Source: Syngnathus acus
Taxonomy: Eukaryota > Chordata > Actinopteri > Syngnathiformes > Syngnathidae
Reading direction: 5' to 3'
NCBI RefSeq assembly: GCF_901709675.1
Contig: NC_051089.1
Span: 6,753,476-6,817,475, forward strand
Length of the DNA stretch: 64,000 nucleotides
Shown: one piece after another, positions 53,101 through 58,513 of the stretch
How positions within the stretch are numbered: position 1 is the stretch's first letter
Layout of the letters: each line of letters starts with the position of its first letter
Position numbers and translations under genes: made by a program
The notes under the pieces: model-generated
Databases searched by the model: none
The model's input: only the letters and a program-made list of their open reading frames with translations
Told to the model about the DNA's origin: nothing

Positions 53101-53232
53101 CCCGTTGTCGGCTTTGCAGTAGTAGCGACCCCCCTGCACCCTCTGGATGCCTTCGATGCGCAACGTCTCATTGTAGATGGACGTCTCCTGGAATTTATCG
53201 GAGGCGCTGCCGGCTGTCTTCGTCCATCGTAC
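757..53232 (-). CDS. mdga1: mdga1, MAM domain-containing GPI-anchored Ig-superfamily protein (3' 15 exons)
   Basis: This is a spliced gene on the minus strand. Known MDGA proteins are GPI-anchored neuronal surface proteins that bind neuroligins in cis through their first Ig domains and restrain neurexin-neuroligin synapse formation. Fifteen exons join without a frame conflict to 2664 nt, or 887 residues plus stop. Domain order is partial Ig1, Ig2 to Ig6, FN3, MAM and a GPI signal, which is the diagnostic MDGA order. MDGA1 is favoured over MDGA2 by LTQNPKRSANTGPETD in the MAM domain, FYFDTPNP and SRIIQYSE in FN3, and KPRPPILWSR in Ig5, compared with the human proteins as I remember them. Human MDGA1 is about 955 residues, so roughly 70 N-terminal residues (signal peptide, first half of Ig1) are missing and should lie beyond 64000. 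Domain-boundary introns are phase 1. A teleost mdga2 paralogue is the main alternative but fits less well. Confidence 0.93.
843..2119 (-). other. Intron before the GPI exon
   Basis: The intron is 1.28 kb and separates the MAM part 4 exon from the terminal exon. It contains a (ATT)n tract (1810-1850) and a short poly-T run near 1911. I see no other structure. Confidence 0.85.
1810..1850. repeat. (ATT)n microsatellite
   Basis: This is a pure trinucleotide array of about 13-14 units, read directly. The open frame through it coding for poly-leucine is an artefact of the repeat. Confidence 0.95.
2120..2228 (-). CDS. mdga1: mdga1 exon: MAM domain part 4 and stalk
   Basis: The exon is 109 nt, phase 0 in and phase 1 out. 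The peptide starts IVFEGIRGKSFEGDIAIDDV and continues SITIGKCKQQNTMASA. FEG.RG...GDIAIDDV is the hallmark MAM C-terminus, and GKC supplies the last MAM cysteine. The acceptor is TTGTCTTTTCCAG. The donor is duplicated: CAG/GTAAGA occurs twice in a row, nine bases apart. The upstream copy gives the end quoted here. The downstream copy (alternative end at 2111) would add Gly-Lys-Thr without changing the frame. Confidence 0.93.
2291..2344 (+). mobile_element. Non-LTR retrotransposon reverse-transcriptase fossil
   Basis: The plus-strand frame reads DRMAMTGGVPQGSVLRP and then stops at TAA. GVPQGSVLGP is the conserved RT palm motif of many LINE clades. Only about 17 codons are recognisable, so the clade cannot be named. 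It lies about 60 bp upstream of the MAM part 4 acceptor, within the intron. Confidence 0.5.
4385..4410. repeat. (ACAAT)5 pentanucleotide repeat
   Basis: About five perfect tandem units of ACAAT were read directly. Confidence 0.9.
6006..6026. repeat. (GA)n microsatellite
   Basis: An uninterrupted GA dinucleotide tract of about ten units lies inside a purine-rich stretch. Confidence 0.9.
7855..7888. repeat. (TG)n microsatellite
   Basis: A TG dinucleotide tract interrupted by TATG units, read directly. Confidence 0.9.
9557..9687 (-). CDS. mdga1: mdga1 exon: MAM domain part 3
   Basis: The exon is 131 nt, phase 1 in and phase 0 out. I found it by reading the minus strand between a CCGTTTTACAG acceptor and a CAG/GTAAGA donor. 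The peptide reads GTLNVLLKVRSIASVDSML, then WTKSGHQGPDWKKAYFDISP, then SGPFQ. The pattern LNVLLK...W...G..G..W..A...I...FQ is the standard MAM segment. The closing SGPFQ matches human MDGA1. It is too short to be found by open-frame length alone. Confidence 0.92.
9952..10096 (+). repeat. Degenerate copy of a dispersed teleost repeat (CTCCAGC...GACCC...GAGGACAAG type)
   Basis: In order the stretch holds GTGTGAATATGTTGTTTGTC, TATGTGCCTTGTGATTGGCT, GGGCTCCAGCTCACGCATGA and CCCAAGTGAGGACAAGGATGG. From memory, these match the order of blocks in a very common fish interspersed repeat. That repeat reads ...TGCCCTGCGATTGGCTGG...GGCTCCAGC...CGCGACCC..GTGAGGA.AAGCGG and often ends in GGAT repeats. The copy is diverged and its centre is shortened. 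The family assignment is from memory of the pattern, not from a search. Confidence 0.6.
12114..12144. repeat. (GT)n microsatellite
   Basis: A GT dinucleotide tract of about 14 units with GC interruptions at both ends. Confidence 0.9.
12809..12970 (-). CDS. mdga1: mdga1 exon: MAM domain part 2
   Basis: The exon is 162 nt, phase 1 in and out. The acceptor follows an unbroken run of about 18 T (minus strand). The peptide starts GYYMYIEASRPRVLGDKARL and ends YCVSFFYHMKGKHIG, both MAM signatures with the third MAM cysteine. Between them sits the segment NVTTVRGPKGSGRVP, which carries an NVT sequon. It is longer than the equivalent loop I remember for human MDGA1 and closer in length to that of MDGA2. 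The donor is GTGAGT. The intron before this exon is only 84 nt. Confidence 0.93.
13055..13207 (-). CDS. mdga1: mdga1 exon: MAM domain part 1
   Basis: The exon is 153 nt, phase 1 in and out. The MAM domain begins here with DHVCGFEDERICGFSQD, followed by FDWTRQNHLTQNPKRSANTG and ending DRSGTKEG. The first two MAM cysteines and the FDWTR motif are all present. LTQNPKRS.NTGP.TD is the segment that best separates MDGA1 from MDGA2. The acceptor is TTTCACGCACCAG and the donor is GTGAGG. The frame remains open upstream into the intron, but homology and the acceptor set the start. Confidence 0.94.
13408..13525. repeat. Compound (AAAC)n(AAAT)n tetranucleotide array
   Basis: About ten AAAC units are followed by about sixteen AAAT units, both nearly perfect. 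Minus-strand open frames rich in FIYL and FVCL are created by this repeat and are not genes. Confidence 0.95.
15411..15508 (+). repeat. Dispersed repeat, copy 1 (pair with 27264-27372)
   Basis: Ordered matching blocks are shared with 27264-27372: GTAAACAAAAA, ATGGCTGACA, TTTGTTTGTG, TCAGCAG and ACAAAC, with substitutions between them. The element was not recognised by name. Confidence 0.6.
16218..16241 (-). CDS. mdga1: mdga1 24-nt microexon: linker between FN3 and MAM
   Basis: The microexon is 24 nt with phase 1 at both ends and is bounded by TTTTCTTACAG and GTGAGT. Joined to its neighbours it yields the linker PYTYPRST between SE and DHVCGF. The corresponding human MDGA1 linker, as I remember it, has the same length (SPNLS inside EPINSPNLSD), so the exon is needed to give the family's normal spacing. 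Only 180 nt separate it from the preceding exon. A TGC triplet lies about 16 nt upstream of the acceptor AG. It is within the size range of neural microexons, so regulated inclusion is possible but is inferred only. Confidence 0.88.
16242..16421 (-). other. Short intron upstream of the microexon
   Basis: This 180-nt intron begins GTGAGT and ends with a TGC triplet and the tract TTCGTTTTCTTACAG. Nothing else is seen in it. Confidence 0.88.
16422..16602 (-). CDS. mdga1: mdga1 exon: second half of fibronectin type III domain
   Basis: The exon is 181 nt, phase 0 in and phase 1 out. The peptide begins NKQKLMSDHIELKDKEPE. It contains the FN3 strand F and G pattern DLRIPLSYEVRL followed by YVSRIIQYSE. 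The acceptor is TGTTTGATTCAG and the donor is GTGAGT. The SYEVRL and SRII.Y.E blocks are shared with human MDGA1. The first third of the exon, in the loop between strands, is poorly conserved with what I remember of the mammalian protein. Confidence 0.92.
17282..17304. repeat. A-tract followed by (AT)n
   Basis: Read directly as ten A followed by about seven AT units. Confidence 0.9.
19801..19819. repeat. (CA)n microsatellite
   Basis: A short CA tract of about nine units. Confidence 0.9.
20468..20616 (-). CDS. mdga1: mdga1 exon: first half of fibronectin type III domain
   Basis: The exon is 149 nt, phase 1 in and phase 0 out. I read it directly from the sequence. It gives AQPYEVEFYFDTPNPVKI, then NNYSYNLQWTQKNPEATD, then RIIGYSIHVLK. 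The SYNLQW segment is the FN3 strand B/C region, and FYFDTPNP is a signature of MDGA1. NYS is a sequon. The acceptor is TCAATGCTCCCCAG and the donor is AAG followed by GTAAAG. In solved MDGA structures this domain lies in the membrane-proximal half between Ig6 and MAM. Confidence 0.91.
20718..20984 (-). CDS. mdga1: mdga1 exon: Ig domain 6
   Basis: The exon is 267 nt, phase 1 in and out. The peptide opens YPPILDPVFQDTRAKNSQ and holds the cysteine pair in VNLRCSVLRANPPRITD and GSYECRVSNSAGTSTCRF, with the tryptophan in FRWYRNGEF. NGS is a potential N-glycosylation sequon. The acceptor is ATTGTCTTCACAG and the donor is GTGAGT. The third cysteine in STCRFQVS also occurs in known MDGAs. Ig6 is the most divergent Ig domain here compared with human MDGA1. 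A very short intron of 101 nt follows. Confidence 0.92.
20985..23565 (-). other. Intron between Ig5 and Ig6 exons
   Basis: The intron is 2.6 kb. It has a purine-rich block around 22375-22440 and pyrimidine-rich stretches near 22770-22880, which generate long artefactual open frames. No gene was recognised. Confidence 0.8.
23566..23862 (-). CDS. mdga1: mdga1 exon: Ig domain 5
   Basis: The exon is 297 nt, phase 1 in and out, and encodes one domain. The peptide starts VSPPILMVLPSGQMVSARE. It has the B-strand cysteine in GTAELVCLVDGKPRPP, the tryptophan in ILWSR, and the F-strand cysteine in DMMGAYRCQTAPYNGLN, and it ends ELQVQLNVQ. NIS in RNISRDM is a sequon. The acceptor is TTTCTCTCCTTCTAG and the donor is GTGAGT. 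The KPRPP..WSR and YRCQT.YNG patterns are typical of MDGA1 Ig5. Confidence 0.93.
23863..24404 (-). other. Intron between Ig4 and Ig5 exons
   Basis: A short intron of 542 nt. I see no repeat or other feature in it. Confidence 0.88.
24405..24734 (-). CDS. mdga1: mdga1 exon: Ig domain 4
   Basis: The exon is 330 nt, phase 1 in and out, and encodes a single domain. It opens TMSNLTFQITPD (split first codon) and continues through GRDLKLSCHVDANPQDK with the B-strand cysteine. The strand C tryptophan is in YTWYKNG and the F-strand cysteine in LATYSCVANFPGSSVPEL. It closes VDVNISQNS. NLT, NYT and NIS are N-glycosylation sequons. The acceptor GTTGGCCCAG has a weaker pyrimidine tract than its neighbours. 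I chose it because the joined peptide VRTMSNLTFQITPD aligns with MDGA1 without a gap. The donor is GTAAGG. Confidence 0.92.
24735..26049 (-). other. Intron between Ig3 and Ig4 exons
   Basis: The intron is 1.3 kb and contains a GT tract (25382-25404) and a short G run near 25691. Nothing else was seen. Confidence 0.85.
25382..25404. repeat. (GT)n microsatellite
   Basis: About eleven perfect GT units. Confidence 0.93.
26050..26319 (-). CDS. mdga1: mdga1 exon: Ig domain 3
   Basis: The exon is 270 nt and encodes a whole Ig domain, with phase 1 at both ends, so it could be skipped without a frameshift. The acceptor is ATCACTTCCCAG and the donor is GTAAGT. The domain has the Ig cysteine pair in VVITCEVTAGFPPP and GFYNCTAVNNVGNPARK, and the strand C tryptophan in VTWSRYPGPLPLN. 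NDT and NCT are N-glycosylation sequons. The first codon is split with the Ig2 exon and reads serine. The similarity to MDGA1 Ig3 is clear (NNVGNPARK against human NNVGNPAKK, from memory). Confidence 0.93.
27264..27372 (+). repeat. Dispersed repeat, copy 2 (pair with 15411-15508)
   Basis: Shares ordered blocks with 15411-15508: GTAAACAAAAA, ATGGCTGACA, TTTGTTTGTG, TCAGCAG and ACAAAC. The two copies have the same orientation and are about 12 kb apart. Confidence 0.6.
28769..29092 (-). mobile_element. tRNA-derived SINE
   Basis: Read on the minus strand, the element begins GCTCAGTGGCCTAGAGG. It has a pol III A box TGGCCTAGAGG (29076-29086) and a B box GGTTCAAACC (29034-29043), in tRNA-like spacing of about 32 bases. 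The body includes the CACCGCT/GCTGCTCACTGCTCCCC-type centre and GCAGAGGACAAATTTCACCA. It ends in TTAACTTT-type short tandem repeats at the 28769 side. This whole structure is a very abundant SINE in percomorph fish genomes. I am sure of the class but not of the family name. Open frames across it are not genes. No clear target-site duplication was seen. Confidence 0.88.
31064..31090. repeat. CA/CG alternating tract
   Basis: ACACACACGCGCGCGCACAC-type alternating purine-pyrimidine sequence of about 26 bp. Confidence 0.85.
31174..31264. repeat. GT/GC alternating tract, about 90 bp
   Basis: An almost strictly alternating purine-pyrimidine stretch with many GCGC and GTGC steps and a few GCAT units. 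It is a degenerate GT microsatellite. Confidence 0.88.
32030..32162 (-). CDS. mdga1: mdga1 exon: second half of Ig domain 2
   Basis: The exon is 133 nt, phase 0 in and phase 1 out, with acceptor TTTTGCACTTCAG and donor GTAAGT. It was missed by simple open-frame scanning because it is only 44 codons. The peptide begins GETKVLKLKNLRTKDFADY and carries the F-strand cysteine in DYTCQVSVRNVC, with a second cysteine five residues later as in other MDGAs. It ends VTFRLTNST, where NST is an N-glycosylation sequon. The exact phase match to the exons on both sides, and the strong similarity to the MDGA1 Ig2 C-terminal half, make this a firm call. Confidence 0.93.
32163..33250 (-). other. Intron splitting Ig domain 2
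   Basis: The intron is 1.1 kb, phase 0, starting with the weak donor GTACCA. Open frames run into it from both flanking exons but carry no Ig homology. No repeats of note apart from a few GGAT units near 33072. Confidence 0.85.
33251..33447 (-). CDS. mdga1: mdga1 exon: first half of Ig domain 2
   Basis: The exon is 197 nt, phase 1 in and phase 0 out. The acceptor has a T-rich tract ending TTTTTTTCAG. The peptide starts YLDTPVLTVHQTISDV, with the first residue completed across the intron. It contains the B-strand cysteine in FLRCTVNSNPPARFIWKR and ends NGVDIYEPLYTQ. With Ig1 this domain makes the cis contact with neuroligins in studied MDGAs. The donor is CAG followed by GTACCA, which lacks the usual A at +4 and G at +5. 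Homology across the junction (EPLYTQ joined to GETKVLKLKN) shows that it is nevertheless the site used. Confidence 0.93.
35431..35571 (+). repeat. Two-copy direct duplication, 70-bp unit
   Basis: The unit starts A-A-(G/A)-GAACTACTTAGAAGTGAG at 35431 and again at 35501. The first 24 bases are nearly identical between copies. The rest is diverged but keeps the same end, a TGCCATCTTG-like motif. It may be part of an unrecognised dispersed repeat. Confidence 0.75.
36650..36672 (-). repeat. Fragment of a common fish repeat end (ATAGAAAACGGAT type)
   Basis: The minus strand reads AAGCGCTATAGAAAACGGAT. This resembles the AAGCGG(T)ATAGAAAATGGAT end of the repeat family also suggested at 9952-10096. 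Only about 20 bp remain. Confidence 0.4.
38954..38987 (+). repeat. 17-bp tandem duplication within a dispersed-repeat scrap
   Basis: GGTGCGGTTTATAGTCC is followed directly by GGTGCGGCTTATAGCCC, two differences apart, and then GAAATTTACGGTA. I have the impression that this motif pair is a dispersed vertebrate repeat, but I cannot name the family with confidence. Confidence 0.6.
43934..43990 (+). mobile_element. Possible LINE reverse-transcriptase scrap
   Basis: The plus-strand frame reads KGDIPLGLPLGPFVF. It can be aligned with the GVPQGSVLGPLLF palm motif of LINE RTs with about six identities. It is weak and could be chance. Confidence 0.25.
47111..47237. repeat. AT-rich (TA)n/(TACA)n low-complexity array
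   Basis: About 125 bp of TA dinucleotides interspersed with CATA, GTAT and CTAT units. A plus-strand frame of I/Y/H residues here is an artefact. Confidence 0.93.
47540..47558. repeat. (GTT)n microsatellite
   Basis: About six perfect units. Confidence 0.9.
49220..49238. repeat. Poly-A run
   Basis: About 18-19 consecutive A. No retroposed gene could be recognised next to it. Confidence 0.9.
51747..52070. mobile_element. Non-autonomous hAT-like DNA transposon
   Basis: The right end reads GTTTGACACCCCTG and the left end carries the inverted counterpart GATGTCAAACTCAAGG, where the first few bases of the inverted repeat have been lost. Internally the left side has GGGGGCCAGATACGGCCCGC and the right side AAAGCGGCCCGTGACAAAAA. 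These ends are typical of a hAT-type miniature element common in vertebrates. It is about 324 bp with no transposase. The 8-bp flanks GCTTAGAA and GTCTATAA match at 5 of 8 positions and could be a worn target-site duplication. Confidence 0.72.
53058..53232 (-). CDS. mdga1: mdga1 exon: second half of Ig domain 1
   Basis: The exon is 175 nt, phase 0 in and phase 1 out. The acceptor is TTCTTCTCCTCAG and the donor is GTAAGT. It opens with VRWTKTAGSASDKFQ (strand C tryptophan) and holds the F-strand motif GGRYYCKADNGVGV and the end IKSIRVDVQ. NETL is an N-glycosylation sequon. The partner B-strand cysteine must be in the upstream exon, which I could not find in this window. In known MDGAs, Ig1 forms part of the neuroligin-binding face. 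The exon is nearly identical to its human MDGA1 counterpart as I remember it, so identification is secure. An open frame continues into the intron 5' of this exon, but the splice acceptor and homology both set the boundary at 53232. Confidence 0.93.
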
Positions 53233-53724
53233 CTGAGGAGAAGAATAGAAGACCTGTTTAGGCATTGTCACTCCAACCTGGACGAGATGAGCAGAAAGTC
53301 ATGTGAACACAATCTAGTGATACAAAAACAGGCGGGATCAATATGAAATTATTAGTTTGTGTGACTTGTAGAGAGGAAATCATGGACACAGTGAGTGACA
53401 CTAGGCACTGCAGCACTTGTGGCGTCCATGACGCTCATCTAGGACCATTCAGCATTGGAGACCAACTCTAAAAGGCTTTTCACGCTCGAATTACGCCATG
53501 AGGAGAAACAAAGCATTCCTTCCACTAATCCACTGCACAAACATCCACTCAGATACACGACAGCCTGTAAACTCAGCCTGGGTGACTTTTATTCTTACTG
53601 TGTGTTTGTGTGTGCATCCCATTAATCCCTATTAACCCCTCTATCAGTTATCAACCTCCGTGGCTATCAGTCATGTTCTGTTGAGGAGGTCAAAGAGGAT
53701 AATGGGTAAAAGTCACTGCATGTA

Positions 53725-53726
<2 letters not shown>

Positions 53727-53759
<33 letters not shown>

Positions 53760-53770
53760 GGTGTGTGTGT
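53727..53770. repeat. (GT)n microsatellite
   Basis: About 15 GT units, then ATGG, then five more. Read directly. Confidence 0.93.
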
Positions 53771-54491
53771 TAAAAAACTTGTGCCATATGGATTAGTGGA
53801 TTATCAGGGGCCCATGCAAAAGCTGTGTGTCTGTTTATTCAGCTCTGTTTGTAGGAGGGATTTAGATCAGGCACTCTGCCATTGATCAAACTGGTCAAGG
53901 TGAGCAATGACCCAAACTCTGCTTGGCCATGCTTTGCTGACTCCACTTGTCATTTACCCTGAGTGTGCATGTGTGTCCCTTTGTGAAAGGCAAAGTGTTA
54001 AAGTAAAAAATGACAATTTTAAATTTGACACACAAAGTGAGGAGTGGTGTTAACAAGCCGGATGTAAATGAATGAATGGGGAAAAAAATCAACAAGGATT
54101 AAAAAATAAAGGACATGGTAGATGTAGACAATGAGCCCAACATGTAGTGGAGGTCTTTTGAGTTAAAGGGCCTGTGTGTATGTGTGTGTATAAGATCTTT
54201 TGTGTGTGTATGTGCAAGAAAGAGCAGGAATCAAAAAGCGTGCTCGACTGTAGTATCTAAAAAACGCGGCTGTCAGCTGTGTGACGGGCAGAGAAAAAGG
54301 TGCTGCGAGTTCCTTCACTGGGGAGGTGGATGAAGTGAAAATACAGCCGAGTGGTAAGGTGATAATGTGAATAAAAGAGATCTTGAATGTGATGCAGATG
54401 ACAGGCAGCCGAGAGGGGAGATTTTGTCAGCCTGTGACACCGGCAGCTGAATGCCATCACCTGCATGTGCGCTCCTTACTTGCTTGCTTCA

Positions 54492-54513
54492 GTGTGTGTG
54501 TGTGTGTGTGTGT
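54492..54513. repeat. (GT)n microsatellite
   Basis: About eleven perfect units. Confidence 0.92.
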
Positions 54514-54948
54514 AAGTCTCTTGAGGATGGAGCCGTGTGGATATCTTCCAATGCTCCCCCCCTTCATCTCTTCAATGACTGGCAGCTTCTTTCTTCCAAA
54601 GTCTTCTTTTACAGCAAAGTCCAACTCTCACTTCGTATTAGATCTTGACTTGAAATACATTTCATTTGAATGCCGCACATCCCGATAGACAACCACATTT
54701 ACATTTGTTGAGAGCCCCCCCTCCCCTTTTTTTCTTTTAGGGTGTCATGTGCAGTTCCCCTGGGAAATGACTTGACATAAAATGCGGTTTGAGTTCAGCT
54801 GTGTCATGCTGTCACTTGTAGATATGTTTCAATTTCAAAATGTCAGAAGAACATCAGAAGCTGCGGAAATGAGGGAATACTTTGTGTATGACAACATTTG
54901 GATGCCAGTCTGAATTAATACATCCTTGCTTCATTCTGTTCATCTTGG

Positions 54949-55190
54949 CAGGATAACTCTCATCTACTTTACCACAACAACCCACGTCCTCAGAAAAGCC
55001 TCCACTTCCAGGCCCAGAAGAACCTCACTCTGCTGGAGCAACATCCTGACACACCCAACCTGGCTCTGTGTGATTATTTTCTATTTTCCCCTAATTCAAG
55101 GCAAAGATAAAGATAGTGTGAGGAATCCATTCTGGACTTCTGAGAAAACAGTAGTGTCAGTATTAGATTTATTTGTGAGGGTTTGAATGT
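54949..55190 (+). mobile_element. Mariner-like transposase fossil
   Basis: The plus-strand frame from 54961 reads HLLYHNNPRPQKSLHFQ and later LLEQHPDTPNLALCDYFLFS. This matches the end of the mariner catalytic core, HDNARPH...L.HPPYSPDLAPCDYFLFP. The second catalytic aspartate (54976) has become asparagine. The third is retained at 55072, with 31 residues between them instead of mariner's 34. Stops follow at about 55111, and a +2 frame continues LIQGKDKDSVRNPF, resembling the LKG.RF segment after a frameshift. It is therefore dead. No inverted terminal repeats were found. Confidence 0.68.
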
Positions 55191-55617
55191 TTTTAAGAGA
55201 AGGTGGCTCCATTATGGCCACAATCAGAGTGCTCTGAAAAGAAATACATTAAAGCAGCAGGCATGTAAAATTCCCATTAGCGGTCATATTTTGTGCGGTC
55301 ATTACTGGCAGTACGTTGAATAATGTACATTTGAAGAGCAACCATAATATTTCACATGATGCATAGTGGGCTGACTTTATATGCGCTATTATTTTAACTG
55401 ACAATATAGCTTGTAAGATATGAAATCAATATTTTTCTTCTTCACTTTATTGTCAAGGTCTGATAGGTGAACATATCATGATTTATCACGGTCCTCGAGT
55501 AAACACAGCTTTAAAGATGTCCGTTTATTCTGGGTAGCTCTTATAAACTATGGATTATAATTGCTTGATGTTGAACAAAGAATGTCACAGTGGCCCTTAC
55601 ATCTTTCATTTTTTCTG

Positions 55618-55653
55618 TATGTGGCCTTTGGAGGAAAAGTTTGGACACCCCTA
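55618..55653 (+). mobile_element. Solo terminal fragment of a hAT-like element
   Basis: TGTGGCCTTTGGAGGAAAAG followed by TTTGGACACCCCTAG resembles the right terminus of Charlie-type hAT elements. No matching left end is visible. Confidence 0.45.
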
Positions 55654-57106
55654 GTCTGCGCATAAGTATGGCTTCTCATATTTCATTTTATTCGTCTGTA
55701 TTAGCCTCTGAAACGTACCTTTTATCATCTTTAGATGTCTGTCTCAATCTCTGAATCCCTGTGACATTCTGTCCTTACATGTAAAAATATCTTTCTGGCC
55801 ATGCTCCGAAAAACACACACACACACGCACAGCTTCTTGCCTGCTGATCTGTCTGAGAGCCGCTCGCTTCTCTCATCAGAGTGACACATCACAACAGGAT
55901 CCAGCAGATTTCACCCAGCTGCTGTCAGACTTCTTTGGCCCGCTGTCTAAAGTGTAAGCTGTCAGCACAACTAAACAACACCAGAGGCCTAAGCAATGAA
56001 CTGCATTGACTGGAGTGCAGAAAAGGAAAGCAAACATGGCTTTGACATCACTTGCTAGCTGTCTCAATGACTTGGAAATTCTCACGCAAAAAGAAGTCGA
56101 AAGGACTATTGATGTTTGCTGCAGTGTAGCTTTCACGCTTTCTCGTACAAGTGCTTGTTCAGCTCATTCACCGCCGTGAATGTTTATATTTGTCCGATGG
56201 AATCCAAATTTTTACTGCCATCAACGAATATATTCGTCAAGTATGATTTTCAAAGGGTCGATGTGGAAGAGGGTATTTTATGTAAAACATTTTAAACCAC
56301 TAATTACCACTAACGAACCCTTGCAACAGATCCATCACTTTTGGATTTGAGTAGAAGGTAAAATTTTGGAGAATCTCGGATTGTCGGCCATAAGGGATAA
56401 AAAATGCCAACAATTTTAGTCTAACATAGTTTGTTGTGTAAACAGAGGGTGTGTCACAATCAGTGTCACAAAAATTGTCAACATTATTTCAAGCCACACT
56501 CGAGTCATCCAGTGATTCAGCAATGGGGTCATCACGGGTTTCTTAGTTGTAGCGCTATAATTAAATTTTTATCTGACCTTCAAAAGGCCTTTCTCAGTCA
56601 TGTTTTTTTTTTTACAGTTTGAGGCATCACAAAACAAAAAAAGATACTGAAATACTGAAATGTTTTTTCCCATTAAAAGGTTGTTACAAAAAAGTGTATT
56701 TTGGAACATAACATTGTTAAGGCTCAAAGTTACAAAACAGCCATCAGTCCATCAGACAGGAAATTTCCCTGACACGTCAACTAAAAAAACTCTTATTTGC
56801 TCCATTACAATGCTGACATGGTCCTTGCTTCTATGCAAGGTATTATAAAAGTCCAGGATATATCCACAAAGTCAAAGGGGTCCACAGGGGTCGAAAGGCT
56901 TGATCATCATTTAATCCGATTAGATACTTTAATTACATATCTGACAGCGTAATTAAAAGTCGTTAATCTAGCAAATAATTGCTATCCAGAACAAATAATG
57001 GATCAAAACCAGGATCAAAAAGCAAATCCACAGCTGACCAGTCGATTCCTTATCTTAATGTGCATCCAATTTCCAGTTTGTCTGTATTTTTTTTGGAATG
57101 ATCCCT

Positions 57107-57302
57107 GTCGACTTTTCATGCATATGTTCAGTGTTATGAAACATTTGAAATTAAGCAATGTGAGACTTGAATCTGTTCCTTCTCTGACATCTTTCAAAGT
57201 ACCAGTCGACTTTTCATGCATATGTTCAGTGTTATGTAACATTTGAAATTAAGCAATGTGAGACTTGAATCTGTTCCTTGTCTGACATCTTTCAAAGCAC
57301 CA
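57107..57302 (+). repeat. 98-bp tandem duplication, two copies
   Basis: Copy 1 is 57107-57204 and copy 2 is 57205-57302. Both begin GTCGACTTTTCATGCATATG and end CAAAG(T/C)ACCAG. I count three differences, so identity is about 97 percent. No transposon signature is seen in the unit. Confidence 0.93.
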
Positions 57303-57905
57303 GCCCTCAGTAGCACTGTGGTTTCTTTGTGTGTTAAAAAGTTTGTAATCCTTTCTCCTCCCCCTCACTAACCCATGATGAGCTTTGCTATGCTCGTTGT
57401 CTACTCCTTCTTTTTATGCATTTGTTGATGTAACGCCAGCGGTGTCAACGATACACTGCTTTATCCATCCAGCTGGCTCACTCACCGTGAATAGGCTTAA
57501 GATGGTAATCCTGTTATCAGGGAATACTACTTGGCGCCAGCGCACTACCACACACAGATACAGAAACACACACACAGAGCCTCAGAAATGCACAGACCGT
57601 ATAAAAGCACAGAGGCTGCATAATCTTCTCTGAGTGAAGTATGAGAGCGGCAAATGAACACAATCGCAAGTAGTCGAAGATATACTGCAATAAATTGCAT
57701 TGAATGAATGAAGAGTTGTGGATTCAGCGGATACACGTTCAGGTGGTTGTTGATGAAGATGAGTGACAAAGGAGGGTTCAATTCTCCATGGAAATTCTCA
57801 GTGGCGGCGGGTTAGAGTTGAGCGTGGGGTCAGGAGATCTACAAGAGGGAGGTGTGCACCACTGTGGGAGTGGCCAAACTGGACTTCAATCAAGGCCAGT
57901 GAAAG

Positions 57906-57937
<32 letters not shown>
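57906..57937. repeat. (ATCT)n microsatellite
   Basis: About eight perfect ATCT units. Confidence 0.93.
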
Positions 57938-58357
57938 CACCTGTGTTTCTAGAGGATGCTGATTGGTCCAAGATCAGCTTGAACCTTACCAAGGGGGGGA
58001 TTTATGAAATGATAAATCGATATACTCTCAAATCCATCTTTTAAAGAGAGTAATACAACTTTGCCATGTAGGAGTAGAGGTGGGGCTGCACAGCGCTCAA
58101 TAAAACTGACTCATTGATATTGAACACGCCTTCCTTCTCTTTAACCTTGTCATACGATATGAATGACTGCATTGGTCATTTCGCCAGAGTAATATGATTC
58201 CCAAGCTGTGATAACATTACAGGAAGCAGTGGAATCATCAGGTTTTAAGGATGGTGGAATGTCTTTACAGCAGATTGCCAACTTGAATTAAATTGCAATT
58301 ATTACGATTTATTCTTACAATTTAATTTTCTTTGTATTTGTAAGTATGCCCGATATT

Positions 58358-58513
58358 TGGATGGATGGATGGATGGATGGATGGATGGATGGATGGATGG
58401 ATGGATGGATGGATGGATGGATGGATGGATGGATGGATGGATGGATGGATGGATGGATGGATGGATGGATGGATGGATGGATGGATGGATGGATGGATGG
58501 ATGGATGGATGGG
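58358..58513. repeat. (GGAT)n array, about 39 perfect units
   Basis: An uninterrupted 156-bp tetranucleotide array. It gives rise to long open frames on both strands (MDGW and HPSI repeats), which are not genes. GGAT arrays often grow from the end of a common fish dispersed repeat, but no such element is visible next to this one. Confidence 0.97.
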
